A stretch of 64,000 bases of DNA from Anoplolepis gracilipes (GCF_047496725.1 NC_132974.1:1805501-1869500), one strand, 5' to 3'. Positions 36,579-51,230 are shown, numbered from the stretch's first letter. Made by a program: numbers and translations. The notes: generated from the letters alone by a model not told the origin.

Positions 36579-37051
36579 AATTTCGGGAAAAGAAACTTTA
36601 TTAATTACTGTTAATTAATGCCGATTATGCAATTGACATACTCATACGCGATTAATAATATGTGTCTTTTAATATCCTCAAAAGTTCAATTTTTATTAAT
36701 AAAATATTTTACATAAATATCGGCAACATACTCTCGAGCAGTAATGTATTTTAAAACGCTCGAAAATTAGCTTCTGAATGAATAGGAAAACATAATCCGC
36801 AAAGAAGGTATCGTTCTTCCCGCGGATTTTAGCGATACCTTCTTTGCGGATTATGTTTTCCTATTCATTCAGAAGCGAATTTTCGAGCGTTTTAAAATAC
36901 ATTACCGTTCTTAAAGTACATTGCTCACATTTATGTAAAATATTTTATTAATAAAAATTGAACTTTCGAGGATATTTGAAGACACGTATTACTAATCGTG
37001 CACAAGTATGTCAATTGCTTAATCGGCATTAATTAACAATAATTAATAAAG
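36579..37051 (+). repeat. Foldback element copy 7
   Basis: Orientation A, centre near 36,822. The inner arms are an almost perfect palindrome (ATCCGCAAAGAAGGTATCG on both sides). The right end breaks at 37,051 after AATAAAGTTTC. Confidence 0.85.
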
Positions 37052-38058
37052 TTTCTAATTGCGGAATTCAACAACGTGTCTTAAATAAATATAACAGAAA
37101 ATGTATTTCAAATGTAAAATCTGCCTAATTATAAGTTTATGCGATTTACGAAAATAAACACAGAATAAATTTAGAAATTTAGAAAATAAGATAAAATAAT
37201 TTACAGATATCATTATAATAAAATGACATTGTAATAAATATTCAAAGACTATATAGAACCAAACAGTTTTAAAAAGAAGATGTTTATGCGTGAGACAGAT
37301 TTTTCAAATTAATTCCTAGCTTATGGTAAAGTGTGCGATATTTTAATTAAATAGCTCTGTTTATTACACGGCAATTTTTTATTCTTTGTCTAGCAATTAA
37401 AATATGCTTATAGATTTAATATATAATACATACGCACACGCACACGTAGAAATTTGTACATAGAATTCAACTATAAACGGACAGTTTGATTGTCCGTTCG
37501 CTTAACAGCATTTCTTTACGCGGTTATTGAGTAAATAAAATTATTAATAATGCTAAAATAACTGATACATTTTTTAGGTAAAATCCTCGATCAAATTATG
37601 ATACTTAATAATCGATAATCATATTTTCCATATGGAATCTTAATATGTATAATAAATTTTAGCTCATAAATAAAAACATAATTATATACAATAACTGATG
37701 AAATTTCTTTCTCATATCTCTCCATACTTTTGCATTTACATATAAAATTTCATTATAATTAAGAAACAAAGATGCGTCTTGATAGCAATAACAAAGCAGA
37801 ATATGATTCTGAAGAATTTATACGCCTAATCAGCATTTAGTTCAGAATATTTTTGATTATTAAATATTAATAACTCTAGAAGTGATTAGATTTATTTATG
37901 ATAGATTTAATTAATACGTATATTTAATCGATAGCTTGAATAAATATAGATACATAAAAACATTTTTCCGATTGTAATTAGAAAAAAAAACGTATAAATA
38001 TTACACAAATTTATTCTTCTATTAGCATGTTTCAAAGATATTGACAATATTAAGTATA

Positions 38059-38100
<42 letters not shown>
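37052..38100. other. Single-copy AT-rich segment
   Basis: About 1 kb not seen elsewhere in the window, between foldback copy 7 and the direct repeat at 38,105. It holds a hairpin at 37,476-37,498 (AACGGACA, 7-base loop, TGTCCGTT) and an (AT)n tract near 38,056-38,100. No coding signal. Confidence 0.55.
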
Positions 38101-38101
<1 letters not shown>

Positions 38102-38104
38102 TGT

Positions 38105-38310
38105 GGGGATCTCAAAATATGAAACAATATGGATTTATATTAGTATGATTTATTACATATTATTAATAGCGCGTAGCCTTTTTCACTTTAGTATATATAG
38201 TGGAGTAATATATGTATATATAAGCACAAAATTAAATGACTCTATTTAATGGTTGAAAAGTTATATTTTATATATATTTATATTAGAATATATATAAATA
38301 CATATTATTT
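38105..38310 (+). repeat. Direct repeat, right copy
   Basis: Matches 26,065-26,290 in the same orientation, with a few substitutions and different AT tract lengths. Confidence 0.75.
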
Positions 38311-38623
38311 ATATAATTTAATTTAATTTTATTTTATTTAATTATTATAATTTTATTCAACAGTTTGACACGTTTAATTCACCTATTTGGTTCATTACAA
38401 TTTTAACAACAGAATCCGTTTGATATACTAATTTCGGGAAAAGAGAAAACTTTATTAATTGCTGCTAACTAACGCCAATTATGCAGTTGGCATACTTGTG
38501 CGCGATTAGTAACATGCGTCATTTAACATTCTCGAAAGTTCGTCTTTCTGATTTTTATTAATAAAACAATATGTATAAAGATCGGTAATGCTGTCCACGA
38601 TCAGTTGACTGTCGCGTAATCGA

Positions 38624-39117
38624 CAGTATTTTTATATATCAATATGTACATAAAAAGTCTTGAAACATAATCGGTTCATTAATAAGATTTTTAAAAATAG
38701 TGCACCGCGAAATATAAAAAATGTCTTTAACATTTAAGTAATAAGATATATTGCAAAAATATTGCGATTGTTCGCATAACATAATGCGAAAATCATATAA
38801 ATTTCTCCTCTAGACGATCATACAATATAAATGTGAAATAATTGATTATTACTGCTAATGAATAAAACTCTTTTCAACTCTTAAAACTCGATTCTTTAAC
38901 AAGGTAAAAGAAATGCAGTTCACAAGTAATAACATATCTTTTAATGTTTCATTTCTTATTAGGAGAATAGATTTCACAAAAAGGTATGCTGCAGTAGTTA
39001 TTATGCACATCGAACAATAATAATATGCCGTCAAATATTTAAAAAATTCCTCTCTGAATTATTAGAAAACGAGAATATTTGCGAGAAGAAATCGTGAAAT
39101 AATTCAGTTCAAGCGGT
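38624..39117 (-). repeat. Inverted pair member, right
   Basis: Reverse complement of 24,717-25,205. It joins diverged foldback copy 8. Confidence 0.75.
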
Positions 39118-39440
39118 ACGCTCGGAAATTTTTATTCTGAGTTACTAGGAAAATATATTTCGCAAAGAAGGTATCGCTCTTGCCGCCGACCTTGCCGCCG
39201 ACCTTGCCTGTAGCAATACCTTCTTTGCGAAATATGTTTTCTTAATCATTCAGAAGCGAATTTTGGAGCGTTTTAAAATACATTACCGCTCGTGAAGTAC
39301 ATTGTCGATATTTATATAACATCTTTTATTAATAAAAATCGAACTTTCGAGAAGATTAGAAGACACATTTATTAATCGCATATGAGTATGTCAGTTGCAT
39401 AATCGGCATTAATTAACAGCAATTAATAAAGCTTTTTTTC
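39118..39440 (+). repeat. Foldback element copy 8 (diverged core)
   Basis: The left arm is truncated and the right arm complete. The core carries a small internal duplication, GCCGCCGACCTT twice (about 39,182-39,205). Confidence 0.75.
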
Positions 39441-39757
39441 GACATTAATATATCAATCGTCCTACTATTAAAATTGTAAATTGAAAGCGACAAATAGGTG
39501 AATTAAATGAGTCAAATAATGAATAGAATTAAATTAATTAAATAAAATAAAATTATATTATAATTATGTATTCATATATTATATAAAAAGTCTCTTGTAA
39601 CAATGATATCGGGTAAATAATTTTGATAATTAATATTTTTTTCCTTTCAAATCACGATTAGTTTTTACAGAAAGTGTCTCGCATCAATTTTTTTATTAAT
39701 AATACAAGAATTTATAAGATTAAATATTATAAAATAAATTGCTTTTTTCTAAAAAAA

Positions 39758-39760
39758 GAA

Positions 39761-39829
<69 letters not shown>

Positions 39830-39861
39830 AAGAGAGAGAGAAAGAGAAAGAGATTAAGAGA
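39758..39861. repeat. (GA)n tract
   Basis: About 100 bases of GA with some AAAG and GGAG interruptions, at the usual monomer position. Confidence 0.9.
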
Positions 39862-40142
39862 GAATATAATTCATCGTTGTGTTTTCTCAATTTTTATTGT
39901 TATATTTATAATTGTTAAGGCTAAATATGTATATAAGAAACATATCTCTACATTTGTTTAAATATGAAACATATAATCCAACATATTATATTTTTCTATA
40001 GTAACTTTATATATATATATAAATACATATTAATAATTCTATTTCATTTAATTATTGTAATTCTATTCATCAGTTTACTCATTTAATTCATCTATTTGTC
40101 GCTTTGAATTTACAATTTTAAGAGCAGGACGATTGATATATT

Positions 40143-40630
40143 AATTTCGGGAAAAGAAACTTTATTAATTACTGTTAATTAATGCAATTGACATACTCGT
40201 ACGCGATTAGTAATATGTGTCTTCTAATATCCTCGAAAGTTTAATTTTTATTAATAAAATATTTTACATAAATATGAGCAATGTACTTTAAGAGCGGTAT
40301 TGTATTTTAAAACGCTCGAAAATTCGCTTCTGAATGAATAGGAAAACATAATCCGCAAAGAAGGTATCGTTCGTCCCGCGGATTTTAGCGATAACTTCTT
40401 TGCGAAATATGTTTTCCTATTCATTCAGAAGCGAATTTTCGAGCGTTTTAAAATACATTACCGCTCTTAAAGTACATTGCTCATATTTATGTAAAATATT
40501 TTATTAATAAAAACTAAACTTTCGAGGATATTAGAAGACACATATTACTAATCGCGTACGAGTATATGTCAATTGCATAATCGGCATTAATTAACAATAA
40601 TTAATAAAGTTTCTTTTCCCGAAATTAATA
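40143..40630 (+). repeat. Foldback element copy 9
   Basis: Orientation A, both arms, centre near 40,382. The core differs by one base from most copies (CGTCCCGCGG). Confidence 0.85.
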
Positions 40631-42923
40631 TATCAATCGTCCTGCTCTTAAAATTGTAAATTCAAAGCGACAAATAGATGAATTAAATGAGTCAACTGAC
40701 GAATAGAATTACAGTAATTAAATAAAATAAAATTATATATTATAAATATGCATTTATATATCATATATATAGTTATATAAGTGTCTCTTGCAACAATGAT
40801 CTCGGTTAATTAATTTCGATGCCTTATTAAAAATTAAAGATGAGACATAGCCAGAAGGATATGTAATGAGAATGCTAGAAGGATGCGAGAAGAAAGAAAT
40901 CAGAAAGTTAATAAGATATTGCGAGAAGATCCGCGGTAAACGAAATTCGAATTCTCTATTCGATCAAAAATCGAATAGGTTGATTAGCTATCGATCTAAT
41001 CTGCATGAATTATTCAATTCAGGAAGTTAGAAACGCCATACCGAAATAGGATAATGTATTCGCAAAGAATGAATATGATATAAAATTTAATATAAAATAT
41101 ATTACAAAATGTATAAAATACATTGTAAAATGTACAAAATACATATCATATATAATTAATTCAATGTTACATATAGAGAATTAATTATATTACAAATATA
41201 TTTTACAAAATTTTATTAAAACGTCACCGAGAAAGGCAATTAGGAACTAGCGCAGGTGTATACAAAATTTAATATAAAATATAATTTTAATTTTTAATTC
41301 AAAATAATTTTATTACATAGAATTATAAGAAATATCCGAAATTGATCTATATAATTTATTAGAAATTTTTAAAAAGTAATTGATATAGTCTATATCACGA
41401 CCAAAAGATCGAATTATTAATAAATTTATCGATATGTCTCTCTCAATTAAGAAAACCTAGAATTTTAATGGAATTTTATGTTATTGTATGTATTCTCTCA
41501 TTTCGTGTAATTTTACTTTTTACAATAAGTATAATACAATAAATATAATTCATACATATAATATAACGCAACTTAAATCTATCTCTTACGCAATAATATT
41601 TTATACTATTTTAATAATATAATATAATATTTAAAATTCATATTTAATGTTCATATAATCTTATGCAATATAATATATAACATACCATAAGTACAAAGGT
41701 ATACCTGTATAATATACATCTTAATATAAAAGATATGCATATTATATACGTACATACAATAAATAAGTTACATTTTTTTACGTTTTTCATAATTAAACTA
41801 AATTTTTTTATAAATATAATTTTAATTTTTACCTAATAATGTTTTAATACTTGTTTTTACAGTTTTTATATGTAATTTATATTTAATTTATTTTTTATTT
41901 TATTGAAAATAATATTAAATTTTTATATTTTTACAATTTTATATTATCTTATTTTTATATTTTTATATTTTATTCTTTAAAAATAAATTTAATTTTATAA
42001 TAGCCATAATTTTTCTTTTATTAAATTTTATGTCTTTTTTAATTGTCTTAATAGCCCTAGCAGACCTAATTCTACTAGCTACATCAGCAAAAACCCGATA
42101 AAGCAAGATTTGGGGAGTCCTAATTGGAAATTTGCGATTACATATTTTTTACGTATTGTGGCCAGAATTGACCACGTATTTTCAGCCAGTTGGACCTACC
42201 TTTTGTTGCTCCTGGCTATTCATTCTGACTCGATTTCTACGAGCCAGAACTTGAGGAAGAACAGTAACTTCTTCCTACTGCCGGTTAATTATTATCGTCG
42301 ATAAATAAGACGATTTATATTTGTTTATAATCATACGATATTATAATTGTTTTGTAGACGCGTTATTCAATCGTCAAAAGTCGTAAAAGATAAATATAAT
42401 CGTATACATAAAAAAAATTGTATTCTTGAAATATATACTACATAAACTCTTTTAATATTCTAAGATATTCTTAATAAATAAGCATATTTTCCCCTTTTAC
42501 GTGATATATTTTGAATTACCTTATTTATAAATTAAGTAAAAAACTAATGTATATATATATTTAACTTGTCAAAGTTTTAATAAATAGCAAATGTCTATTT
42601 GTTAAAATTATTTTTTAAACACGTAACTATTAACTGGGCAAATTATTTTTTGTTATTAGGATTAATAATCCTAAATATTAAATAATATAATAATAAAAAA
42701 ATATTTCTCATTCAGCATATATATTCTTATATGTTAAAAATATATTCGAAACTATTCTACTCTTTATACGATTTTTCTCTTAAACTTAGAGAATGCTTTT
42801 CGCTTATTTAAAAAAAAAATATTATACATAGATAAGTAAAATATATTCTTAAAATGAGAATATAATTTTTCGGTGTATATATGTAAAATATATAGTATGC
42901 AAAAATATTAGCATGCATATTAA

Positions 42924-42977
42924 CCCCTCTGTCGGCGGATCATTAAAGATTTGTATCATTAAAACTGTTTTATAAAA

Positions 42978-43015
<38 letters not shown>

Positions 43016-43277
43016 CAAAAAAATATTTCATGTATCTTATATAAAATTAAAATAAATATCATATATTTTAATTTTAAAAATATTTTTCTTTTTTCTATAA
43101 TTTTTAATTTATACAAATATTATATCTATTTTAAAGTTTAAAAAATGAATTAAAAATATAATATAAAATTTTATCTTGGAATATAATAAGTGGAATATAA
43201 TCACAAAAATAATTTTTTTTATGATTTAAAATTGATCCAAAGTTCGCCATGCACGCGGCTATCCCGCCGTCCGAGGG
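42924..43277. mobile_element. piggyBac-type MITE, copy 2
   Basis: Same ends and TTAA flanks (42,920-42,923 and 43,278-43,281) as the element at 32,393. It is 354 bases because an AT tract is longer and a short GTGGAATATAA stretch is duplicated. It was copied with Module C, not inserted separately. Confidence 0.6.
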
Positions 43278-43280
43278 TTA

Positions 43281-43390
43281 AAACAACGGATTTATCTACA
43301 ATCTATATTTATTATCGATATTATATATTTGTCTACACAATCTACACTCTGTCTGCTAACCTACAAATCTATACGCAAATCCGTTGTTTT
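43281..43390. repeat. Stem-loop next to the MITE, copy 2
   Basis: The same ACAACGGATTT/AAATCCGTTGT arms as at 32,720. The loop differs in length and sequence while the arms are unchanged. Confidence 0.6.
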
Positions 43391-43419
43391 AAAAAAAAAA
43401 AAGGTTTTTTGTTACTCAC

Positions 43420-44560
43420 CGACACTGATGCGCAACAGGGGAGTTGTTGACATTGAAGCTTATCTGTAACATACAATATAATATCCAAATTATAGCAATG
43501 TTTAAAATAATTAATATTAAGAAATTATTATGTAGTCATTAAATTTGATATTTGATGTATACAATAATAATATGCAAATATATGTAAAATAATTTTATAA
43601 ATTAAAAAAATAAACTATTTTTTAAACAGAAACTTTTGTAAGATTTATGTAAAAGTCTTTATCGCTGACTCTCTTTTACTTAAATTATTCAAACAAATAA
43701 ACTAAATTAATTTGTATAAGGTATTTATAATAATTAATTTAGAAATAATAAAATAAAAATAATACTTACCCTAGGGTTGCTCCGCCGGTGCAGGATGCCT
43801 CTCCTAGGCCTCCTCCTCCTCTCAGATTGTAAGGGACGTCAGGAACTATTGTTTTATACGCGCGATATACTTTTTTTAATTTGTTGAAACCACACAAAAA
43901 TAAAATCGCGAAATATTTTAAACCGTACAAAAGTAAAAACGCGCGATACTTTGACGGCACTCCCGCACTTTTACGCGCGATACTTTGACGGCACTCCCGA
44001 ATTTCGGAACGATCGAAAATCCCATTTCATTACGCACGAGAATCATACTTGAAGTCGACAAGTCGGGCGCGATCAAACTCCAAGGAAGAGTTAAGTCCGA
44101 ATCGGAAGAGGACGGAAGATCGAGGGAATCAATCGCGAATGGGGTCTCTATACTGAACATACGTTCTACGCGGCCGGCATTCGCCTCAGCCGCGATACTG
44201 AGGCGTGTATACGTTGTTGCCCGGTAAGAAATGACGATTGAAAAAATGCAAATTAAACGCCGATAATCGACATCCATTTGGCAACATCTTCCTCAATCAA
44301 TCATTTTTCACTGGAAAGCAACGCTGAGAGAATCCCAGTTAGTCGGCATCAAATACGATCCCCGACAACATAATTTCGTGATCGAAATCAGGAAATATGA
44401 ACGAAAACACGACCGCGATCGCGATGAAGCCGAGAACCGAGAGCCGAGAGCCGAGACGAATGTCAAAAACAATAGCGCGCTATATGTCACCAAGGTCGAA
44501 TGTTATTATTTTATTTCGAAATCATTTTAGACGTATTTTAACACGTTAAGATTTATCGTA
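43420..44560 (-). ncRNA. Candidate spliced repeat-derived transcript, copy 2
   Basis: Donor at exon end 43,770 and a 44-base exon at 43,463-43,420 with the same acceptor and donor as copy 1. Here the minus strand also has a 119-codon frame (43,918-44,277; MDVDYRRLICIFSIVISYRA...) through the copy-specific insert. I do not recognise the product and think a noncoding transcript more likely. Confidence 0.35.
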
Positions 44561-44597
44561 ATATTATTGCATATTATTTGTATTATTATTACGTATA

Positions 44598-44890
44598 TTA
44601 TCGTCGCGAGAAACGTGTACAGCGCGCTCGACCTCGAGGTGACCGAACGCGAGGCGCACGTGCCGGCGCCGGCGCCGACATCGGAGTAAAAACACGTGCG
44701 CATACTACGCCCGCCGGAGAATGAATGAATGACTCATGGCTGTCACTAGTCACGTACGCCGTACGTGCCGCGCTCCCCTCTCTTACTATGGAATGCGTGA
44801 CGTCAAAGACAAGGTCGAGTATGCTCATTCTCTCTCTCTCTTTCTCCTCGCGCCAGACAATAACAAATACGCATTACACTACGTGATATA
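44598..44890 (+). promoter_or_regulatory. GC-rich module A, copy in block 2
   Basis: Matches 33,709-34,030. The perfect CRE TGACGTCA is at 44,798-44,805, and TGACTCA is intact here. It has fewer GCCGGC repeats than block 1. Confidence 0.5.
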
Positions 44891-45462
44891 ATTTAACGCG
44901 TTGAAATATGTACAATCAAATGATTCTAAAATACATATAACATTCCTTAACTAAAATGATATTATTATTCGATTTAATGCGATATATTTAAAATACATGA
45001 AACGCGATTACGAAATGTGTATTATATTCGTTGAAAATTATATCAATGATGTGAACAATTATTTGTAAAAATAATAGAAATTTATATTATAGATACCGGC
45101 ATATATTTATAAACGTATAATAATTAAATATAAATTAATAATAAAAAATATGTACACATTTACTGCCCATACTTATTACATTTATTAAATATGTATAACT
45201 CTATGTAATTATAAAAATTTGTCATATTATATTAAATAAATATTCTCTCTTTCATCGTAACTATTTAATTAATCATTCATATAAATTACTTATCAAAATT
45301 AATTAACCGAAATCATTGTTGCAAGAGACTCTTATATAAGTATATTTATAATATAATTTTATTTTATTTAATTACTGTAATTTTATACATCTATTGACTC
45401 GTTTAATTCATCTATTTGTCGCTTTGAACTTACAATTTTAAGAGCAGGACGTTTGATATATT

Positions 45463-45955
45463 AATTTGGGGAAAAGAAACTTTATTAATTATTGTTAATT
45501 AATGCCGATTATGCAATTGACATACTCGTGCACGATTAGTAATACGTGTCTTCAAATATCCTCGAAAGTTCAATTTTTATTAATAAAATATTTTACATAA
45601 ATATGAGCAATGTACTTTAAGAGCGGTAATGTATTTTAAAACGCTCGAAAATTCGTTTCTGAATGAATAGGAAAACATAATCCGCAAAGAAGGTATCGTT
45701 CTTCCCGCGGATTTTAGTGATAACTTCTTTGCGAAATATGTTTTCCTATTCATTCAGAAGCGAATTTTCGAGCGTTTTAAAATACATTACCGCTCGTGAA
45801 GTACATTGTCAATATTTATATAACATCTTTTATTAATAAAAATCGAACTTTCGAGAAGATTAGAAGATACATATTATTAATTGCGTACGAGTATGTCAAT
45901 TGCATAATCGGCATTAATTAACAGTAATTAATAAAGTTTCTTTTCCCGAAATTAA
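45463..45955 (+). repeat. Foldback element copy 10
   Basis: Orientation A, both arms complete, centre near 45,713. Confidence 0.85.
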
Positions 45956-46266
45956 TATATCAATCGTCCTGCTCTTAAAATTGTAAATTCAAAGCGACAA
46001 ATAGATGAATTAAATGAGTAAACTAATGAATAAAATTACAATAATTAAATAAAATAAAATTATATTACAATTATGTATTCATATATTATATAAGAGTCTC
46101 TTGCAACAATGATCTCGGTTAATTAATTTTGATAAGTAATTTTCCTTTTCTTTTTAAATCAATATTAGTTGTTACAGAAAGTGTCTCGCATCAACTTTTT
46201 TGTTAATAATACAAGAAATTATAAGATTAAATATTATAAAATAAATTGCTTGTTTCTAAAATAGAA

Positions 46267-46390
<124 letters not shown>

Positions 46391-47496
46391 TATAATTCAT
46401 CGTTGAATTTTCTCAATTTCTAATGTTATATTTATATATAACAATTATTTGTTAATGTGAAATATATGGGAAACATATTTCTACATTGATTTAAATACGC
46501 AACATATAATCCAACATATTATATCATCTTTAATATTTTAATCACAAGAATCTAATCCATTAAAATTATTTTTAAACTAATAAAATGCACAGTGGAGGTT
46601 TGATCAAAATGATACGCCTCATAATTCAAATAATTTTTATTGTATCGCACAAGTTACGGTAACTTTAAATTATGTTTTCAATAAGACGATAACTGATCGT
46701 AAACAGCATTTCCTATCTTTATACATATTGTTTTATTAATAAAAGTCAAAAAGACGAACTTTCGAGCATATTAAAAGACATATTACTAATCGCGCACAAG
46801 TATGCCAACTGCATAATTGGTGTTAATTAGCAGCAATTAAAGTTTTCTCTTTTCCCGAAATTAGTGTCAAACATATTCTGTTGTTAAAATAAACCAAATA
46901 GATGTATTAAACGTGTTAAACTGATGAATAATATTATAATAATTAAATTAAATTAAATTATTAATATGTATTTATATATATATATATATATAAAGTTACT
47001 ATAGAAGAATATAATATGTTGAATTATATGTTTTATATTTAAACAAATGTAGAGATGTGTTTCTTATATACATATTTAGCCTTAACAATTATATATATAA
47101 CATTAAAAATTGAGAAAACGCAACGATGAATTATATTGTCTTTTAATCTCTCTCTCTCTCTCTCTCTTTTTTTTCAAAAACAAGCAATTTATTTTATAAT
47201 ATTTAATTTTATAAATACTTGTACTATTAATAGAAAAGTTGATGCGAGACGCTTTCTGTAACAACTAATTGTGATTCGAAAAGAAAAGGAAAATTACTTA
47301 ACAAAATTAATTAACCGAGATCATTGTTGCAAAAGACTCTTATATAACTATATATATAATATATAAATACATATTTATAATATAATTTTATTTTATTTAA
47401 TTATTGTCATTTTGTACATTTATTGACTCGTTCAATTCATCTATTTGTCGCTTTGAATTTACAATTTTAAGAGCAGGACGATTGATATATTAATTT

Positions 47497-47975
47497 CGGG
47501 AAAAGAAACTTTATTAATTACTGTTAATTAATGCCGATTATGCAATTGACATACTCATACGCGATTAATAATATGTGTCTTCTAATATCCTCAAAAGTTC
47601 AATTTTTATTAATAAAATATTTTACATAAATATCGGCAACATACTTCACGAGCAGTAATGTATTTTAAAACGCTCGAAAATTAGCTTCTGAATGAATAGG
47701 AAAACATAATCCGCAAAGAAGGTATCGTTCTTCCCGCGGATTTTAGCGATACCTTCTTTGCGGATTATGTTTTCCTATTCATTCAGAAGCGAATTTTCGA
47801 GCGTTTTAAAATACATTACCGCTCTTAAAGTACATTGCTCATATTTATGTAAAATATTTTATTAATAAAAACTAAACTACTGAGGATATTAGAAGGCACA
47901 TATTACTAATCGCGTACGAGTATGTCAATTGCATTAATTAACAGTAATTAATAAAGTTTCTTTTCCCGAAATTAA
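47497..47975 (+). repeat. Foldback element copy 11
   Basis: Orientation A, centre near 47,735. The right outer arm has a short deletion (ATAATCGGC missing near 47,932). Confidence 0.85.
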
Positions 47976-48276
47976 TATATCAATCGTCCTGCTCTTAAAA
48001 TTGTAAATTCAAAGCGACAAATAGATGAATTAAATGAGTAAACTGATGAATAAAATTACAATAATTAAATAAAATAAAATTATATTACAATTATGTATTC
48101 ATATATTATATAAGAGTCTCTTGCAACAATGATCTCGGTTAATTAATTTTGATAAGTAATTTTCCTTTTCTTTTTAAATCAATATTAGTTGTTACAGAAA
48201 GTGTCTCGCATCAACTTTTTTATTAATAATACAAGAAATTATAAGATTAAATATTATAAAATAAATTGCTTGTTTC

Positions 48277-48317
<41 letters not shown>

Positions 48318-49159
48318 CATTCATGGTTGTGTTTTCTTAATTTCTAATGTATATATAATTGTTAATGTGAAATATATGGGAAACATATCTCTAAATTTGT
48401 TTAAATATAAACCATATAATCCCACATATTATATCATCTTTCATATTTTAATCACAAGAATGTTAATCCATTAAAATTACATTTAAACTAATAAAATGCA
48501 AAGTAGAAGTTTGATTAAAATGATACACATCATAATTCAAATAATTTTTATTGTATCGTGAAAGTTACGATAACTTTAAAATTATGTTTTCAATAAGACG
48601 TATAACTGATCGTGGACAGCATTACCGATCTTTATACATATTGTTTTATTAATAAAAATCAGAAAGGCGAACTTTCGAGAATGTTAAATGACGCATATTA
48701 GTAATCGCGCACAAGCATGCCAACTGTATAATTGGCGTTAATTAGCAGCAATTAATAAAGTTTTCTCTTTTCCCGAAATTAGTATATCAAACGGATTCTG
48801 TTGTTAAAATTGTAATAAACCAAATAGGTGAATTAAACGTTTCAAACTTTTGAATAAAATTATAATAATAAAATAAAATAAAATAAAATAAAATTATATA
48901 TATAATATGTATTTATATATATTCTAATATAAATATATATAAAATATAACTTTTCAATCATTAAATAGAATCATTTAATTTTGTGCTGCAAAATTAATTA
49001 ACCGAAATCATTGTTGCAAGAGATTCATATATAAGTAAATTTATAATATAATTTTATTTTATTTAATTACTGTAATTTTATACATCTATTGACTCGTTTA
49101 ATTCATCTATTTGTCGCTTTGAATTTACAATTTTAATAGCAGAACGGTTGATATATTAA

Positions 49160-49541
49160 TTTCAGGAAATGAAACTTTATTAATTACTGTTAATTAATGC
49201 CGATTATGCAATTGACATACTCATACGCGATTAATAATATGTGTCTTCTAATATCCTCGAAAATTCAATTTTTATTAATAAAATATTTTACATAAATATC
49301 GGCAACATACTTCACAAGCAGTAATGTATTTTAAAACGCTCGAAAATTCGCTTCTGAATGAATAGGAAAACATAATCCGCAAAGAAGGTATCGTTCTTCC
49401 CGCGGATTTTAGCGATACCTTCTTTGCGATATATGTTTTCCTATTCATTCAGAAGCGAATTTTCGAGCGTTTTAAGATACATTATTGCTCGTGAAGTACA
49501 TTGCCGATATTTATGTAAAATATTTTATTAATAAAAATTCA
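49160..49541 (+). repeat. Foldback element copy 12 (outer right arm missing)
   Basis: Orientation A, centre near 49,402. The right arm stops where inverted segment E starts, the mirror image of copies 5 and 6. Confidence 0.85.
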
Positions 49542-49850
49542 TATTTTAATCGAATAAATTAAATAGTATAAGCTGTAATAGAAACAGGCACATCTAATAA
49601 AAAACTTTTTTATAATAAATAAATATTAAAATATTAATAAATTGTATTTAATAAATTAATTTTCAGTGATAGAATAAAGTGATAAAATATCTCTAGTTTT
49701 TTCTTTCGTTCTCTCTTTTACTTTCTCAATGGATTAAAACAATCACATGTAATATATAGGAATAATTAAATAGTTACGATAAAAGAGAGAATTTTTATTT
49801 AATATAATATGACAAATTTCTACAATTACATAGAGTTATACATATATAGT
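49542..49850 (-). repeat. 300-bp segment E, copy 3 (inverted)
   Basis: Reverse complement of the segments at 29,440 and 34,400. Confidence 0.85.
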
Positions 49851-50244
49851 ATATCAAACGTACATATTAGTATATCAAACGGATTCTGTTGTTAAAATTG
49901 TAATAAACCAAATAGGTGAATTAAACGTTTCAAACTTTTGAATAAAATTATAATAATAAAATAAAATAAAATAAAATAAAATTATATATATAATATGTAT
50001 TTATATATATTCTAATATAAATATATATAAAATATAACTTTTCAATCATTAAATAGAATCATTTAATTTTGTGCTGCAAAATTAATTAACCGAAATCATT
50101 GTTGCAAGAGACTCATATATAAGTATATTTATAATATAATTTTATTTTATTTAATTACTGTAATTTTATACATCTGTTGACTGGTTTAATTCATTTATTT
50201 GTCGCTTTGAATTTACAATTTTAATAGCAGGACGTTTGATATAT

Positions 50245-50725
50245 TAAATTTGAAAAATGAAACTTTATTAATTAATGTTAATTAATGCCGATTATGCAAT
50301 TGACATATACTCGTACGCGATTAGTAATATGTGTCTTCTAATATTCTCGAAAGTTTAGTTTTTATTAATAAAATATTTTACATAAATATGAGCAATGTAC
50401 TTTAAGAGCAGTAATGTATTTTAAAACGCTCGAAAATTCGCTTCTGAATGAATAGGAAAACATATTTCGCAAAGAAGTTATCGCTAAAATCCGCGGGAAG
50501 AACGATACCTTCTTTGCGGATTATGTTTTCCTATTCATTCAGAAGCGAATTTTCGAGCGTTTTAAAATACAATACCGCTCTTAAAGTACATTGCTCATAT
50601 TTATGTAAAATATTTTATTAATAAAAACTAAACTACTGAGGATATTAGAAGACACATATTACTAATCGCGTACGAGTATGTCAATTGCATTAATTAACAG
50701 TAATTAATAAAGTTTCTTTTCCCGA
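50245..50725 (-). repeat. Foldback element copy 13
   Basis: Orientation B, both arms, centre near 50,493. The right flank carries the same short deletion as copy 11. Confidence 0.85.
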
Positions 50726-51034
50726 AATTAATATATCAATCGTCCTGCTCTTAAAATTGTAAATTCAAAGCGACAAATAGATGAATTAAATGAGTAAACT
50801 GATGAATAGAATTACAATAATTAAATAAAATAAAATTATATTATAATTATGTATTCATATATTATATAAGAGTCTCTTGCAACAATGATCTCGGTTAATT
50901 AATTTTGATAAGTAATTTTTCTTTTCTTTTTAAATCAATATTAGTTGTTACAGAAAGTGTCTCACATCAACTTTTTTATTAATAATACAAGAAATTATAA
51001 TATTAAATATTATAAAATAAATTGCCTGTTTCTA

Positions 51035-51077
<43 letters not shown>

Positions 51078-51227
51078 TTAAGAGAGAATATAATTCATCG
51101 TTGTGTTTTCTCAATTTTTATTGTTATATTTATAATTGTTAAGGCTAAATATGAATATAAGAAACATATCTCTACATTTATTTAAATATGAAACATATAA
51201 TCCAACATATTATATACTTCTATAGTA

Positions 51228-51230
<3 letters not shown>

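Larger units (their letters stand above)
40817..45275. repeat. Module C, copy 2 (~4.5 kb)
   Basis: Nearly identical to 30,313-34,490, about 10.5 kb further on. It has about 330 extra, fairly GC-rich bases near 44,085-44,410 that copy 1 lacks, and lacks the (GT)n expansion of copy 1. The 64-codon frames at 42,110 and 43,766 match those of copy 1. Confidence 0.85.
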
